Positions 34,072 through 42,790 of a stretch of 57,050 nucleotides of DNA are shown in pieces. The translations under genes were made by a program, and so were the position numbers. A model generated the notes under the pieces. That model was not told the DNA's origin and made no database searches. It worked only from the letters and a program-made list of their open reading frames with translations. Each line of letters starts with the position of its first letter. Within the stretch, counting starts at the first letter, position 1. Source of the stretch: Butyrivibrio sp. (GTDB lineage Bacteria; Bacillota; Clostridia; Lachnospirales; Lachnospiraceae); contig NZ_JAFRGN010000050.1 in the NCBI RefSeq assembly GCF_017433805.1, forward strand, positions 1 to 57,050, written 5' to 3'.

Positions 34072-35298
34072 ATGAAGAAGAAACTTTCAGTGCTACTGGC
34101 GGGAGTAATGGTGTGCACTATGTTTACAGCTTGTGGTAAGGAAGCTGCTAATGAGGGTAACGATAGCGCAGTAACAGAGAGCAGCGCTACTGCTACAGAG
34201 GCTTCAGAGACAGGAGCAGCTCTTACAATTGATTTTGATAACCTTGAGACTAAGGCAATCAGTGATGTAACAGCTTCAGACTTTGTTACACTTGGACAGT
34301 ACCAGGAGATTACAGTTAATGCTGAGCAGAAACAGGTTACTGACGCAGATGTTGAGGACTACGTTAACAACCTTTGGGCATCTAACCCGCGTATGACAGA
34401 GGTTACAGGCAGAGCTGTTCAGGATGGCGATACAGTTAACATCGATTATGTAGGTAAATTTGCTGATACTAAGGAAGCTTTTGATGGTGGTACAGCAAGT
34501 GGTGCAAGCCTCACAATTGGTTCTAACACATATATTGATGGTTTTGAGAGCGGACTTGTTGGCGCAGAGGTTGGCGAGACAAGAGACCTTGATCTTACAT
34601 TCCCAGAGAACTATGGCGCAGAGAACCTTGCTGGCAAGGCTGTAGTATTCACAGTTACAGTTAACAGCATCAGCGCTGCAGACGCAGAGAAGTCTGATGA
34701 GTGGGCAGCAGAGCTTGGTTATGAAGGCGTAACAGATCTTGCTTCACTTAATGATTATGCTAAGAAGTACCTTGAGGAGCAGGCTCAGAAAGAGTTTGAC
34801 TCTACTGTAGAGAATACAGCAATTCAGATGGTTTACGATGCAACAGCTTTTGGCGATGTTCCACAGGAACTCGTTAACAGATACGTGCTTCAGCAGAAGC
34901 AGATGCTTGATTATCAGGCAGCTATGTATTCATATTACTATGGACAGGAGTTCACAATTGATACTCTTCTCAACAACTATATGAATGCTGAGGGCTTTGT
35001 AGGAAGCGCTGATGATTATCTCAATGACCTTTCTAAGGATATGGCTCAGCAGTACCTTATGTTCCAGGCAATTGCTGATGAGCAGGGCATCACTGTTTCT
35101 GAAGATGAGATCAATGAATACCTTCAGAATGCATACAACAATGCATCAACTACATCTTTCAGCTCTTTTGAAGAGTACAAGGCTTCTCTCGATCTTGAGA
35201 TCTACAGAGAAGGTCTTATGGCTGACAAGGTTGTAGCATTTATCGTTGATAATGCTAATGTAGTTCCTGTTGAGGCAGGTTCAACACAGGCAGAATAA
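34072..35298 (+). CDS. Trigger-factor-like FKBP-type prolyl isomerase lipoprotein
   Basis: Lipoprotein of 408 aa with lipobox FTAC (Cys near residue 22) and a Ser/Thr/Ala/Glu-rich linker. An FKBP domain lies near residues 115-205 (GDTVNIDYVGKFADTKEAFDG, IDGFESGLVGAEVGE), followed by a helical domain resembling the trigger factor C-terminal chaperone arm. It should therefore act as an extracytoplasmic foldase on secreted proteins. Glutamine, tyrosine and aspartate are abundant in the C-terminal arm. It precedes asnS by 23 bases; shared transcription is likely. An AAGGAGAGG ribosome site is strong. Confidence 0.88.
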   Translation: MKKKLSVLLAGVMVCTMFTACGKEAANEGNDSAVTESSATATEASETGAALTIDFDNLETKAISDVTASDFVTLGQYQEITVNAEQKQVTDADVEDYVNNLWASNPRMTEVTGRAVQDGDTVNIDYVGKFADTKEAFDGGTASGASLTIGSNTYIDGFESGLVGAEVGETRDLDLTFPENYGAENLAGKAVVFTVTVNSISAADAEKSDEWAAELGYEGVTDLASLNDYAKKYLEEQAQKEFDSTVENTAIQMVYDATAFGDVPQELVNRYVLQQKQMLDYQAAMYSYYYGQEFTIDTLLNNYMNAEGFVGSADDYLNDLSKDMAQQYLMFQAIADEQGITVSEDEINEYLQNAYNNASTTSFSSFEEYKASLDLEIYREGLMADKVVAFIVDNANVVPVEAGSTQAE

Positions 35299-35321
35299 TA
35301 TAAAAACTAAGGAGAAAAAAG

Positions 35322-36707
35322 ATGAGAACAAAAATTAAAGAGCTGTTCAGAAACACATCTGAATATGCTTCCAAAGAAGTGACCATCTGCGCTTGGGTAC
35401 GTACTAACCGCGCACAGGCACAGTTTGGATTCCTTAACGTGAATGACGGATCATTTTTTGAGAATTTACAGGTTGTTTACGATCAGGAACTTAATAATTT
35501 TGACGACATCTCTAAGATAAGAGTTGGCGCCAGCGTTAAAGTAATTGGTAACGTGGTTCTTACTCCTAATAATAAGCAGCCTTTCGAAGTTAAGGCTACA
35601 GCTGTTGAACTTCTCGGCGATTGCCCAGAGGACTATCCTATCCAGCCTAAGCGTCACACAAGAGAGTACCTTCGCAGCGTGGCACACCTTCGTCCACGTA
35701 CAAACCTCTTCAGCGCTGTAGTTCGTATCAGAAGTGTAGCTGCTATGGCAGTTCACACATACTTCCAGGATAGAGGTTACCTTTACGTTCACACACCACT
35801 TATCACAGGTGCTGACTGTGAAGGTTCTGATCAGATGTTCAAGATCACAACTCTTAACATGAATGATCTTCCAATGACAGAAGAGGGTAAGGTAGATTTC
35901 AGCAAGGATCTTTTCGGCAAGCAGTCCTTCATCACAGGTTCAGGACAGCTTCAGGGCGAGACATTCGCTATGGCCTTTGGTGATATTTATACTTTTGGAC
36001 CTACATTTAGAACAGAGAACTCTAACACTCAGACTCACGCTAACGAGTTCTGGATGATCGAGCCTGAGATGGCTTTCTGCGACCTCGAGGGTCTTATGGA
36101 CATCGAAGAGGATATGCTCAAGTTCGTTGTTAAGTATGTATGCGAGAAGTGTCCAGAAGAGATCGAGTTCTGCGACAAGTTCGTATCAAATGGTCTTAAG
36201 GACAAGCTTGATGCAATTGTTAGCGCTCACTTTACACGTATCAGCCACCATGACGTAGTTGATATCCTCAAGAAGGCAGATGTTAAGTGGGAGTTCCAGC
36301 CTGATTATGGCGAAGATATCGCCAAGGAGCACGAGAAGTATATCGTTGATTACTTCAATGGCCCTGTATTCATCACAGACTGGCCAAAGGAGATCAAGGC
36401 TTACTACATGAAAGTTAACCCAGACAACAAGACAGTTGCTGCTGTAGACCTTCTTGTTCCTCAGGCAGGTGAGCTTATGGGCGGTAGCCAGAGAGAAGAG
36501 AATCTCGACAAGCTTATCGAGAGAATGAACGAGATGGGCGTAGATAAGGAAGGTATCGACTGGTATCTCGACACAAGAAGATACGGTGGATGCATCCACA
36601 GTGGATTCGGAATGGGCTTTGAGCGTCTTATCATGTACTTAACAGGTGTTGAGAACATCCGTGACGTAATCCCTTATCCAAGAACACCTAGAAATTGTGA
36701 ATTCTAA
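35322..36707 (+). CDS. asnS: Asparaginyl-tRNA synthetase
   Basis: Class II synthetase of 461 aa. It has an N-terminal OB-fold anticodon domain (VTICAWVRTNRAQAQFGFLN), motif 2 (TFGPTFRTENSNTQTHANEF, then WMIEPEM) and motif 3 (GFGMGFERLIMYLTG near the C-terminus). Motif 2's THANEFW points to asparagine rather than aspartate specificity. It starts 23 bases after the foldase gene. A long hairpin terminator follows its stop. Confidence 0.97.
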   Translation: MRTKIKELFRNTSEYASKEVTICAWVRTNRAQAQFGFLNVNDGSFFENLQVVYDQELNNFDDISKIRVGASVKVIGNVVLTPNNKQPFEVKATAVELLGDCPEDYPIQPKRHTREYLRSVAHLRPRTNLFSAVVRIRSVAAMAVHTYFQDRGYLYVHTPLITGADCEGSDQMFKITTLNMNDLPMTEEGKVDFSKDLFGKQSFITGSGQLQGETFAMAFGDIYTFGPTFRTENSNTQTHANEFWMIEPEMAFCDLEGLMDIEEDMLKFVVKYVCEKCPEEIEFCDKFVSNGLKDKLDAIVSAHFTRISHHDVVDILKKADVKWEFQPDYGEDIAKEHEKYIVDYFNGPVFITDWPKEIKAYYMKVNPDNKTVAAVDLLVPQAGELMGGSQREENLDKLIERMNEMGVDKEGIDWYLDTRRYGGCIHSGFGMGFERLIMYLTGVENIRDVIPYPRTPRNCEF

Positions 36708-36713
36708 ATAATA

Positions 36714-36752
36714 GGGGGCACCTTCGCTTGAAAAAGCGATGGTGTCCTTTTT
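36714..36752 (+). terminator. Intrinsic terminator after asnS
   Basis: GGGGCACC-T-TCGCTT and AAGCGA-T-GGTGTCC form a stem with one internal mismatch and loop GAAA, followed by TTTTT. Confidence 0.92.
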
Positions 36753-36778
36753 ATGTGCAGAGCCGAAAGCCTTTCTTG

Positions 36779-36807
36779 TTGAAACATATATTTTGATGGC
36801 ATAATAT
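36779..36807 (+). promoter_or_regulatory. Predicted promoter of the NlpC/P60 gene
   Basis: TTGAAA (36779-36784) and TAATAT (36802-36807), spacing 17. It is placed right after the asnS terminator, about 30 bases before the ATG region. Confidence 0.5.
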
Positions 36808-36842
36808 ATGGTAAGGATATTATTGGGACAAGGGGGATAGGT

Positions 36843-38183
36843 ATGAAGAAAAGAAAAAACATTCTTTTTAGAATAATAGCTATAGCTCTTGCCATGTCCT
36901 TTTTTGCTGCGGAGCCTCTTACTGTTTATGCCACAACGAGTGAGGAACTTGAGCAGAATCAGAAGAAGCTCGAAGAGGAAGAAAAGAACCTCGAGAAACA
37001 AAAAAAGGACCTTGAGAAGCAGACCAAGGACAGTCAGAACAAGCTTAATAACGCCAACGACAAGATTGACGATTATTCAGAAGCCAAGGATGGCACACAG
37101 GAAGCAATCGATGAGACCAGTACTGAGATTGTGGGCCTGATGACAGATATAGAGATGATCAAAGAGGACATCGCCCACAAGGAAGAGCTGATTGATACTA
37201 CTCAGAAAGAGTACGATGCAGCCAAGGAGCATGAGGAAACTCTTTATGCAGCCATGGTTCAGCGTGTTAAGTACATGTATGAAAAGGGCAATATGTCCTA
37301 TGTTCAGATACTGCTGACAGCTACAAGCTATTCAGATGCGCTCAACAAGGTTAATTATGTTGAGAACCTGTATGAATATGACAGGATCAAGCTTGCAGAG
37401 TATGTGGCTGCCAAAGAGGCAGCTGAAGCCTATGGTGAACAGCTCGAAGCTGAGAAGGCAGAGCTTGAGACATCACAGTATGAGCTTGAGCAGGAGCAGG
37501 CATATATGGAAGAGCTCCTTGAGCAGTACAAGGCTACTTACGCAGACTACGAGGTTAAGCTTGCCAAGGCTAAGCAGGATGCGGCTGTTTATACAGCACA
37601 GATCAAGAGCCAGCAGTCTGGAATTGCAAGTCTGCAGAAGCAGATAGAAGCCAAGCAGAAGGAAGTTGATGCAGCCAAGAAGGCAACTCAGGAAGCTAAG
37701 GCAGCCGAGGAAGCAGCCAAGGCTGAGGCAGAGAGAGCAGCTAGCGAGTCAGAAGGCAATTCCGGTGGTTCCAGCTCAGGAAGTGGTTCGGGTAGCTCAG
37801 GCAATTCAGGTGGGTCCAAGAACATATCTCCGCCAGGAAGTTTATCTGGATCAAATATTGCAAGCTATGCATGTCAGTTTGTTGGTTATCCTTATGTGGC
37901 GGGGGGCACAAGCCTTACAGGTGGAGCAGATTGCTCTGGCTTTGTTCAGTCAGTATACAAAGCATTTGGTGTCTCTGTTCCCAGAACTTCATGGGCACAG
38001 GGCAACTATGGTAGAGAAGTTTCCTATTCAGAGGCTCAGCCAGGTGATGTAATTTACTACGGCGGCCATGTTGGAATATATATCGGCGGCGGACAGATAG
38101 TTCACGCCAGCACTCAGAAGACCGGAATCAAGTACAGTCCGGCAACATACAGATCGATTATTTCTGTGAGAAGATTTATCTGA
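36843..38183 (+). CDS. Secreted NlpC/P60 peptidoglycan endopeptidase with coiled-coil region
   Basis: Protein of 446 aa. A signal peptide (ILFRIIAIALAMSFFAAEPL) ends near VYATTS. A long Glu/Lys/Gln coiled coil runs to about residue 300, as in CwlO/PcsB-type hydrolases, then a Ser/Gly linker to about 340. The C-terminal NlpC/P60 domain has catalytic cysteine in GGADCSGFV (near residue 364), histidine in GGHVGIYIG and third residue histidine in IVHAST. It cleaves peptide bonds in the wall, probably gamma-D-Glu-meso-DAP. The coiled coil suggests FtsEX-like control, which is inference from the family layout. Confidence 0.93.
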   Translation: MKKRKNILFRIIAIALAMSFFAAEPLTVYATTSEELEQNQKKLEEEEKNLEKQKKDLEKQTKDSQNKLNNANDKIDDYSEAKDGTQEAIDETSTEIVGLMTDIEMIKEDIAHKEELIDTTQKEYDAAKEHEETLYAAMVQRVKYMYEKGNMSYVQILLTATSYSDALNKVNYVENLYEYDRIKLAEYVAAKEAAEAYGEQLEAEKAELETSQYELEQEQAYMEELLEQYKATYADYEVKLAKAKQDAAVYTAQIKSQQSGIASLQKQIEAKQKEVDAAKKATQEAKAAEEAAKAEAERAASESEGNSGGSSSGSGSGSSGNSGGSKNISPPGSLSGSNIASYACQFVGYPYVAGGTSLTGGADCSGFVQSVYKAFGVSVPRTSWAQGNYGREVSYSEAQPGDVIYYGGHVGIYIGGGQIVHASTQKTGIKYSPATYRSIISVRRFI

Positions 38184-38202
38184 TTGACATTAAGGATAAG
38201 TT

Positions 38203-38280
38203 ATGGGAATATTCGTAAAGACTATTAAATGTCCAAAATGTAAAAGCAATCATTATATCAAGGAGGATCCATGGCAGTAG
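38203..38280 (+). CDS. 25-codon ORF with CxxC motif overlapping the guaA start
   Basis: [20 protein letters not shown] continues for five more residues to a TAG at 38278. AAGGATAAG lies just upstream of the ATG. The stop falls 10 bases into guaA, in a different frame, and the guaA ribosome site AAGGAGGA sits inside this ORF, so its translation could couple to guaA. The KCPKCKS knuckle resembles half of a zinc ribbon. It may be a leader peptide, a truncated zinc-ribbon protein or chance; no homology could be tested. Confidence 0.45.
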   Translation: MGIFVKTIKCPKCKSNHYIKEDPWQ

Positions 38281-39821
38281 AAGAAAAAGTCATAGTTATT
38301 GACTTTGGTGGCCAGTACAATCAGCTCGTTGCCAGAAGAGTCAGAGAATGTAATGTGTACTGTGAAATATATTCATATCGTACACCCATTGAACAGATCA
38401 AAGAGATGAATCCTAAGGGTATCATCCTTACAGGTGGACCTAACTCTTGTTATGAAGAGGGAGCACCTACTTACACCAAGGAACTTTTTGAACTTGGGAT
38501 CCCAGTACTTGGACTTTGCTATGGAGCACAGCTTATGATGCATGTTCTCGGCGGTAAGGTTGAGAAGGCTCCAGTTCGTGAGTACGGTAAGACTAATACC
38601 TGTATTGATGGCTCCAAGGAAGCTCTTTTTGCTGGAATAGAAGATGAGACCGTTGTATGGATGAGCCACTTCGACTACATCAGCAAGGTAGCACCTGGAT
38701 TTGAGATAATTGCTCACACAGCAGATTGTCCTGTTGCTGCTGCAGCTTGTGAGGACAGGAAGCTCTATGCTATTCAGTTCCACCCAGAGGTACTCCACAC
38801 TGTAAGAGGTAAGGAGATTCTTCACAACTTCGTTAGAGGAATCTGTCAGACTGCAGGTACTTGGAGAATGGATTCATTTGTTGAGAATACTATCGCTGAT
38901 ATCCGTGAGAAGGTTGGAGATGGCAAGGTTCTGCTGGCTCTTTCCGGCGGCGTTGATTCTTCTGTACTTGCAGCCCTTCTTGCTAAGGCTATTGGTAAGC
39001 AGCTCACCTGCGTATTCGTAGACCACGGCCTTCTTCGTAAGAACGAGGGTGACGAGGTCGAGGGAGTATTTGGACCAAACGGAAACTTCGATATCAATTT
39101 TATCCGTGTCAATGCGGCTGAGAGATATTATGCTAAGCTCAAGGGCGTTGAAGAGCCAGAGAGAAAGCGTAAGATCATCGGAGAAGAGTTCATTCGTGTG
39201 TTTGAGGAAGAAGCCAAGAAGATTGGTACTGTGGACTTCCTTGCACAGGGAACTATTTACCCAGACGTTGTTGAGTCAGGTCTTGGCGGCGAATCTGTTG
39301 TTATCAAGTCACACCACAACGTTGGCGGACTTCCTGACTATGTAGATTTCAAGGAGATCATTGAGCCACTTCGCCTCCTCTTTAAAGATGAGGTTAGAAA
39401 GGCTGGTCTTGAGCTCGGTCTTCCTGAGTACCTCGTTTATCGTCAGCCATTCCCAGGTCCAGGCCTTGGAATCCGTATCATTGGCGAAGTTACAGCTGAG
39501 AAGGTTCGCATCGTTCAGGATGCAGACTTCATTTATAGAGAGGAACTTGCTAACGCTGGTCTTGCTAAGCTCCCTGATCAGTACTTTGCAGCTCTTTCAA
39601 ACATGCGCTCCGTTGGCGTTATGGGCGATGAGCGTACCTACGACTACGCTGTAGTCCTCCGCGCAGTTGAGACAATCGACTTCATGACAGCCGAGGCTTC
39701 CGAGATTCCTTTCGAGGTTCTCCAGCGCGTTATGAGCCGTATCATCAACGAGGTCAAGGGCGTCAACCGCGTAATGTACGACCTCACAAGTAAGCCACCA
39801 GGAACTGTGGAGCTGGAATGA
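38271..39821 (+). CDS. guaA: GMP synthase (glutamine-hydrolysing)
   Basis: Makes GMP from XMP. Protein of 516 aa with an N-terminal class I glutamine amidotransferase domain (nucleophile in LGLCYGAQ near residue 83, FHPEV histidine and glutamate) followed by the ATP pyrophosphatase domain with SGGVDSS near residue 226 and the C-terminal dimerisation domain ([14 protein letters not shown] end). A strong AAGGAGGAT ribosome site lies within the upstream 25-codon ORF. No purine riboswitch fold is visible between 38184 and 38270. Confidence 0.97.
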   Translation: MAVEEKVIVIDFGGQYNQLVARRVRECNVYCEIYSYRTPIEQIKEMNPKGIILTGGPNSCYEEGAPTYTKELFELGIPVLGLCYGAQLMMHVLGGKVEKAPVREYGKTNTCIDGSKEALFAGIEDETVVWMSHFDYISKVAPGFEIIAHTADCPVAAAACEDRKLYAIQFHPEVLHTVRGKEILHNFVRGICQTAGTWRMDSFVENTIADIREKVGDGKVLLALSGGVDSSVLAALLAKAIGKQLTCVFVDHGLLRKNEGDEVEGVFGPNGNFDINFIRVNAAERYYAKLKGVEEPERKRKIIGEEFIRVFEEEAKKIGTVDFLAQGTIYPDVVESGLGGESVVIKSHHNVGGLPDYVDFKEIIEPLRLLFKDEVRKAGLELGLPEYLVYRQPFPGPGLGIRIIGEVTAEKVRIVQDADFIYREELANAGLAKLPDQYFAALSNMRSVGVMGDERTYDYAVVLRAVETIDFMTAEASEIPFEVLQRVMSRIINEVKGVNRVMYDLTSKPPGTVELE

Positions 39822-39860
39822 TATTGAAGTGATATTAGAGACAGTAGAATAGAACTTTAT

Positions 39861-39902
39861 GGCCCTAGGAACCGTAGATTTGGCGGCTTCTAGGGCCTTT
39901 TT
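39861..39902 (+). terminator. Intrinsic terminator after guaA
   Basis: GGCCCTAG (39861-39868) and CTAGGGCC (39890-39897) pair perfectly around a 21-base loop that can itself partly pair; TTTTT follows. Confidence 0.85.
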
Positions 39903-39953
39903 CTTGAACGGCTGGATGATTCCGATTCTAAAGTAGTAGATATAGCAGACAGA

Positions 39954-40182
39954 TTACGAGAGTTGTGCTTTTTTCTAGCGCTGGTTCACGTAGTGACAGG
40001 CTTGATATTGGTAGTGGCTACGTGAGAGGATGCTGTTAAAACATTGCAGTTCACGTAGAAATGGCCAGAAATGGAGAGAAACTACGTGAATTGAGAATCG
40101 TAAAAGGGTGGCTTCACGTAGAATACAATAAAATCACCTTATTACGTGAAGGTTACTTAAATCAAAAGGTTGCGTCACGTAG
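39954..40182. repeat. Array of alternating inverted 9-mers TTCACGTAG/CTACGTGAA, pitch about 32 bases
   Basis: Seven units: TTCACGTAG at 39985, CTACGTGAG at 40018, TTCACGTAG at 40050, CTACGTGAA at 40082, TTCACGTAG at 40113, TTACGTGAA at 40142, GTCACGTAG at 40174. A weaker inverted unit TTACGAGAG lies at 39954, also in phase. Orientation alternates strictly. Start-to-start steps are 31, 33, 32, 32, 31, 29 and 32, close to three turns of B-DNA. Spacers of about 20-24 bases are all different. The array fills most of a 545-base gene-free gap after guaA. Adjacent units could form 8-9-bp stems in RNA or bind a protein on one face of the helix. Confidence 0.8.
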
Positions 40183-40306
40183 TACTGAGAGAAATTAAGC
40201 GAAGTAAAATTATAAAGACAAACTGTAGGAACAATTACAGGAGATAGAGTACAGTTAATCTTTCTGACATCTCAGCTTCGATTTTGTATATTTCAGAGGA
40301 TACGCA

Positions 40307-40334
40307 TTGTCCGCAATATTCGTTCTGCTATCAT
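40307..40334 (+). promoter_or_regulatory. Possible promoter of the metallopeptidase lipoprotein gene
   Basis: TTGTCC (40307-40312), 16 bases, TATCAT (40329-40334). It is moderate in both boxes, and the ATG follows 32 bases later. Confidence 0.35.
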
Positions 40335-40366
40335 GAGAAACAACAAGAAACGAGTTGGGAGTGTGT

Positions 40367-41947
40367 ATGAAAGTTATGTTTAGGAACGTTTTTTACAGAA
40401 GTATCGGAGTTTTGCTTTCCGTGGCAATGCTTTGTGGATGTGCAGCACAGGGGAACAGCGGAGATATAGCTGGTGATGCAGGCTCCTTAGCAAGTAGCAC
40501 CTTAGCAAATAACATTTCAGCAAGTGACACAGAGGTGAGTGTTGCGCTTCTATCAGAGGATGTGAGCGAAGAATCCGTTAATAAAGTCAAGGATGCATGG
40601 CAGAGATTATCAGAAGTTGTGCCACTTTCAGATATTGAGTTTGCGATTGGCCCTGCTACTAGTCAGGTAAAAAGAGACGGCCTTGTAAACTTTACCGAAA
40701 AGGAAATCGGTGATGACAACTTCACTGAGATATTCACTGATAGGTGCACCGATTTACCATACTGGAAAACAGTTGGCTTGTCAGAATATGTATTTGACTA
40801 TACGCCTGTTAATACAGAGGATGAGGCAAAAGAATATCTTGAAAAAAGAGAAGAGAAAACACTTCCTCTATTCGCCTTATTCTTTTTTGAGAAATTCTCT
40901 GAAGAAAGCGACTTGCAAATGTCCAGAGACTTGGCATATTACCTGACAAAATATGCTCTGGAGAAGTACTCTTACAATGACTTTTCTGCAAATGAGTACA
41001 GAAGCGAATGGCTTGCCGGGTTAGGAGCCACTGGCGATTTTAGATTTGATGAGATAGATGAAGCCATTGAAGCTTCCACAGTCGTGAAAAATGGAACAGC
41101 CGTCTATGTTAAATGTGCTGGAAATACATGGGAAATACGTGATGTTGAATGGCTTAAAACTGCTGATGAAGTCTATACTGTTTTGTACGAAACGGAGGAG
41201 GGAATACAGAAGCTCTGCAAAAGAATAGCTGCAGAATCAGATATTGTTGACGAAGAGGGCTTCAGGAAAGATGTTACAGTTATCCCCACAGACAAGACCA
41301 AAATGTCTAAGGCTGAAAATGGAGTAATAGAACTGGCCAATCCAATTCATTTTATTCATGAGTATGTCCATTGTACCTTGAGTTATTCTTATGAAGAAAT
41401 GTGGCTTGTTGACGGGCTGGCAGAATACTATAGCGTAGAATACAAAGATGACTATACGTACAATCATGACAGGTGGGATGGCATCAGAGCCAAATGGTTT
41501 GATGAAGGCATTATGGATGATGAATCCAGGGCGGAAATTGAACAGGCCGGAGGCTTGGAATATGAAGAGGCTGTAAGAGATAACTATCTGATATTAAGAG
41601 AAAAAGATAAGGAAAAGAATAATCAGAAGTCCTGCTCTGCCTTTGCGGAGGGCATTGCTTACCTGACATACTTTGGATCAGAAAATCGAGATAAGCTTGT
41701 CGCGTATACAGGAACTATAAGAGACGTATACTATAACGAACAAGGGATGGATCTGGCAGATAGACTCGGAAATGAATTTGACTACAATGCAGCCATGGTT
41801 GTCACAGCCGATCTTATTGCAGAATATGGAGTTGACAGCATTATTTCATCCTCCGGATCCTTTGAAGAAGATTTTGGTCAGACGTCCGATGAATACATCC
41901 AGAACTACTTAGATAATAAATTGTATATGCACTTTTTAGAGGGCTAA
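40367..41947 (+). CDS. Lipoprotein with HExxH metallopeptidase motif
   Basis: Lipoprotein of 526 aa with lipobox LCGC (Cys near residue 24). Most of the chain is unfamiliar, but IHFIHEYVHCTL has an HExxH zinc motif (histidines near 331 and 335), and the helix DGLAEYYSVEY provides a glutamate near 353, the gluzincin pattern. It is thus probably a surface-anchored metallopeptidase, although the whole-family relation is not recognised. The ATG at 40367 has GGGAG at normal spacing; a TTG start at 40355 is rejected. It is acidic, with many Asp/Glu. It stands alone between the alternating repeat array and a strong promoter for the next operon. Confidence 0.65.
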   Translation: MKVMFRNVFYRSIGVLLSVAMLCGCAAQGNSGDIAGDAGSLASSTLANNISASDTEVSVALLSEDVSEESVNKVKDAWQRLSEVVPLSDIEFAIGPATSQVKRDGLVNFTEKEIGDDNFTEIFTDRCTDLPYWKTVGLSEYVFDYTPVNTEDEAKEYLEKREEKTLPLFALFFFEKFSEESDLQMSRDLAYYLTKYALEKYSYNDFSANEYRSEWLAGLGATGDFRFDEIDEAIEASTVVKNGTAVYVKCAGNTWEIRDVEWLKTADEVYTVLYETEEGIQKLCKRIAAESDIVDEEGFRKDVTVIPTDKTKMSKAENGVIELANPIHFIHEYVHCTLSYSYEEMWLVDGLAEYYSVEYKDDYTYNHDRWDGIRAKWFDEGIMDDESRAEIEQAGGLEYEEAVRDNYLILREKDKEKNNQKSCSAFAEGIAYLTYFGSENRDKLVAYTGTIRDVYYNEQGMDLADRLGNEFDYNAAMVVTADLIAEYGVDSIISSSGSFEEDFGQTSDEYIQNYLDNKLYMHFLEG

Positions 41948-41952
41948 TAAAA

Positions 41953-41981
41953 CTGACATTTCAGACCTGTTTTTGTATAAT
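41953..41981 (+). promoter_or_regulatory. Strong sigma-A promoter of the kinase-NfeD-FloA-regulator operon
   Basis: CTGACA (41953-41958) and TATAAT (41976-41981) with a 17-base spacer: five of six and six of six. Transcription would start near 41988, about 64 bases before the first gene. Confidence 0.8.
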
Positions 41982-42051
41982 TGGGAGAGTATGTGTTGTT
42001 TACATATGTGGGAATGATAGTATTTGATTATAAATAAACACGGAGGCGGTT

Positions 42052-42789
42052 TTGGGAGACAGTTCACTATATCTTATCTTTTGTGTAGCGCTGGTGGTGA
42101 TACTAACTGGCTGCATAATCATTTTAATAAGGAATTATCAGAAGCTGCTGAACAGGAACAATGCGCTTATTGAGACCATAGACAATCTGTCCAGACTCAA
42201 TGACAAACTCAGAATGGACAGACATGACTATCTGAACCAGCTGCAGATCGTATACGGTCTCATGGAGCTTGAGGAATATGATGAAATGAATTCATACCTC
42301 AGGAAAGTGTACAAAGAGCTGCTGAAAACGGGAAAAGCTGTTAAGACGTCTAAGCCCGCCATTAATGCACTCCTTGCTGCCAAGTCCGCTGAAGCAGAAG
42401 CAAAAGAAATCGAGTTTCTGATCGAGGTTAAATCAGACCTTAAAAACCTGAATGTTGAGGACTGGGAGCTTTGCAAGGTGTTATCAAACCTCATAGATAA
42501 TGCGGTAAAAGCCCTTGAGGACAGCGATGTTCAGGAAAAGAAAATCAGGATAAACATCACGGAATCGGAGCAGCAGTACATTTTCAGCGTTGAGAACAAC
42601 GGTCCGGAAATCCCTTTGGAGATCAGAGACAGTATTTTCAAAAAAGGCTTTACCACCAAAAAGGAAGATGGACATGGAATGGGGCTTGCAATTGTTTCTG
42701 AGATAGTTAGTAAAGCAAAAGGAAAAATAGAACTTAAATCTGACGAGGACGAAACAAGTTTTACAGTCAGCTTTGGAAAGGAAGAGTAA
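42052..42789 (+). CDS. Sensor histidine kinase of the SPOB/CitA type
   Basis: Kinase of 245 aa. A single N-terminal membrane helix (LIFCVALVVILTGCIIILI) is followed by the SPOB_a-type phosphoacceptor region MDRHDYLNQLQIVYGL (His near residue 58), then a GHKL ATPase domain with N-box LSNLIDNAVKAL, a G1 box ENNGPEIP and G2 box GHGMGLAIV. There is no large extracytoplasmic sensor, so it may sense within the membrane or via partners. The start is TTG at 42052 with GGAGGCGG just before it. The operon continues with NfeD, FloA and a LytTR response regulator, its likely partner. Confidence 0.88.
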   Translation: MGDSSLYLIFCVALVVILTGCIIILIRNYQKLLNRNNALIETIDNLSRLNDKLRMDRHDYLNQLQIVYGLMELEEYDEMNSYLRKVYKELLKTGKAVKTSKPAINALLAAKSAEAEAKEIEFLIEVKSDLKNLNVEDWELCKVLSNLIDNAVKALEDSDVQEKKIRINITESEQQYIFSVENNGPEIPLEIRDSIFKKGFTTKKEDGHGMGLAIVSEIVSKAKGKIELKSDEDETSFTVSFGKEE

Positions 42790-42790
42790 A

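Noticed and set aside
36186-36599. Long minus-strand open frame inside asnS
   Set aside because: It is antisense to a highly conserved gene with strong codon bias and has no ribosome site; such shadow frames occur under many genes here.
38184-38270. Purine riboswitch before guaA
   Set aside because: No three-way junction or conserved purine-aptamer core; the space is filled by a short ORF and ribosome sites.
39954-40182. CRISPR array
   Set aside because: Repeats are only 9 bases and alternate in orientation, spacers are about 20-24 bases, and no cas genes are near.
39985-40182. parS (ParB-binding) cluster, since TTCACGT equals part of the parS half-site
   Set aside because: The units lack the 16-base palindrome TGTTTCACGTGAAACA; the CACGTAG centre is not symmetric, and no par genes are present.
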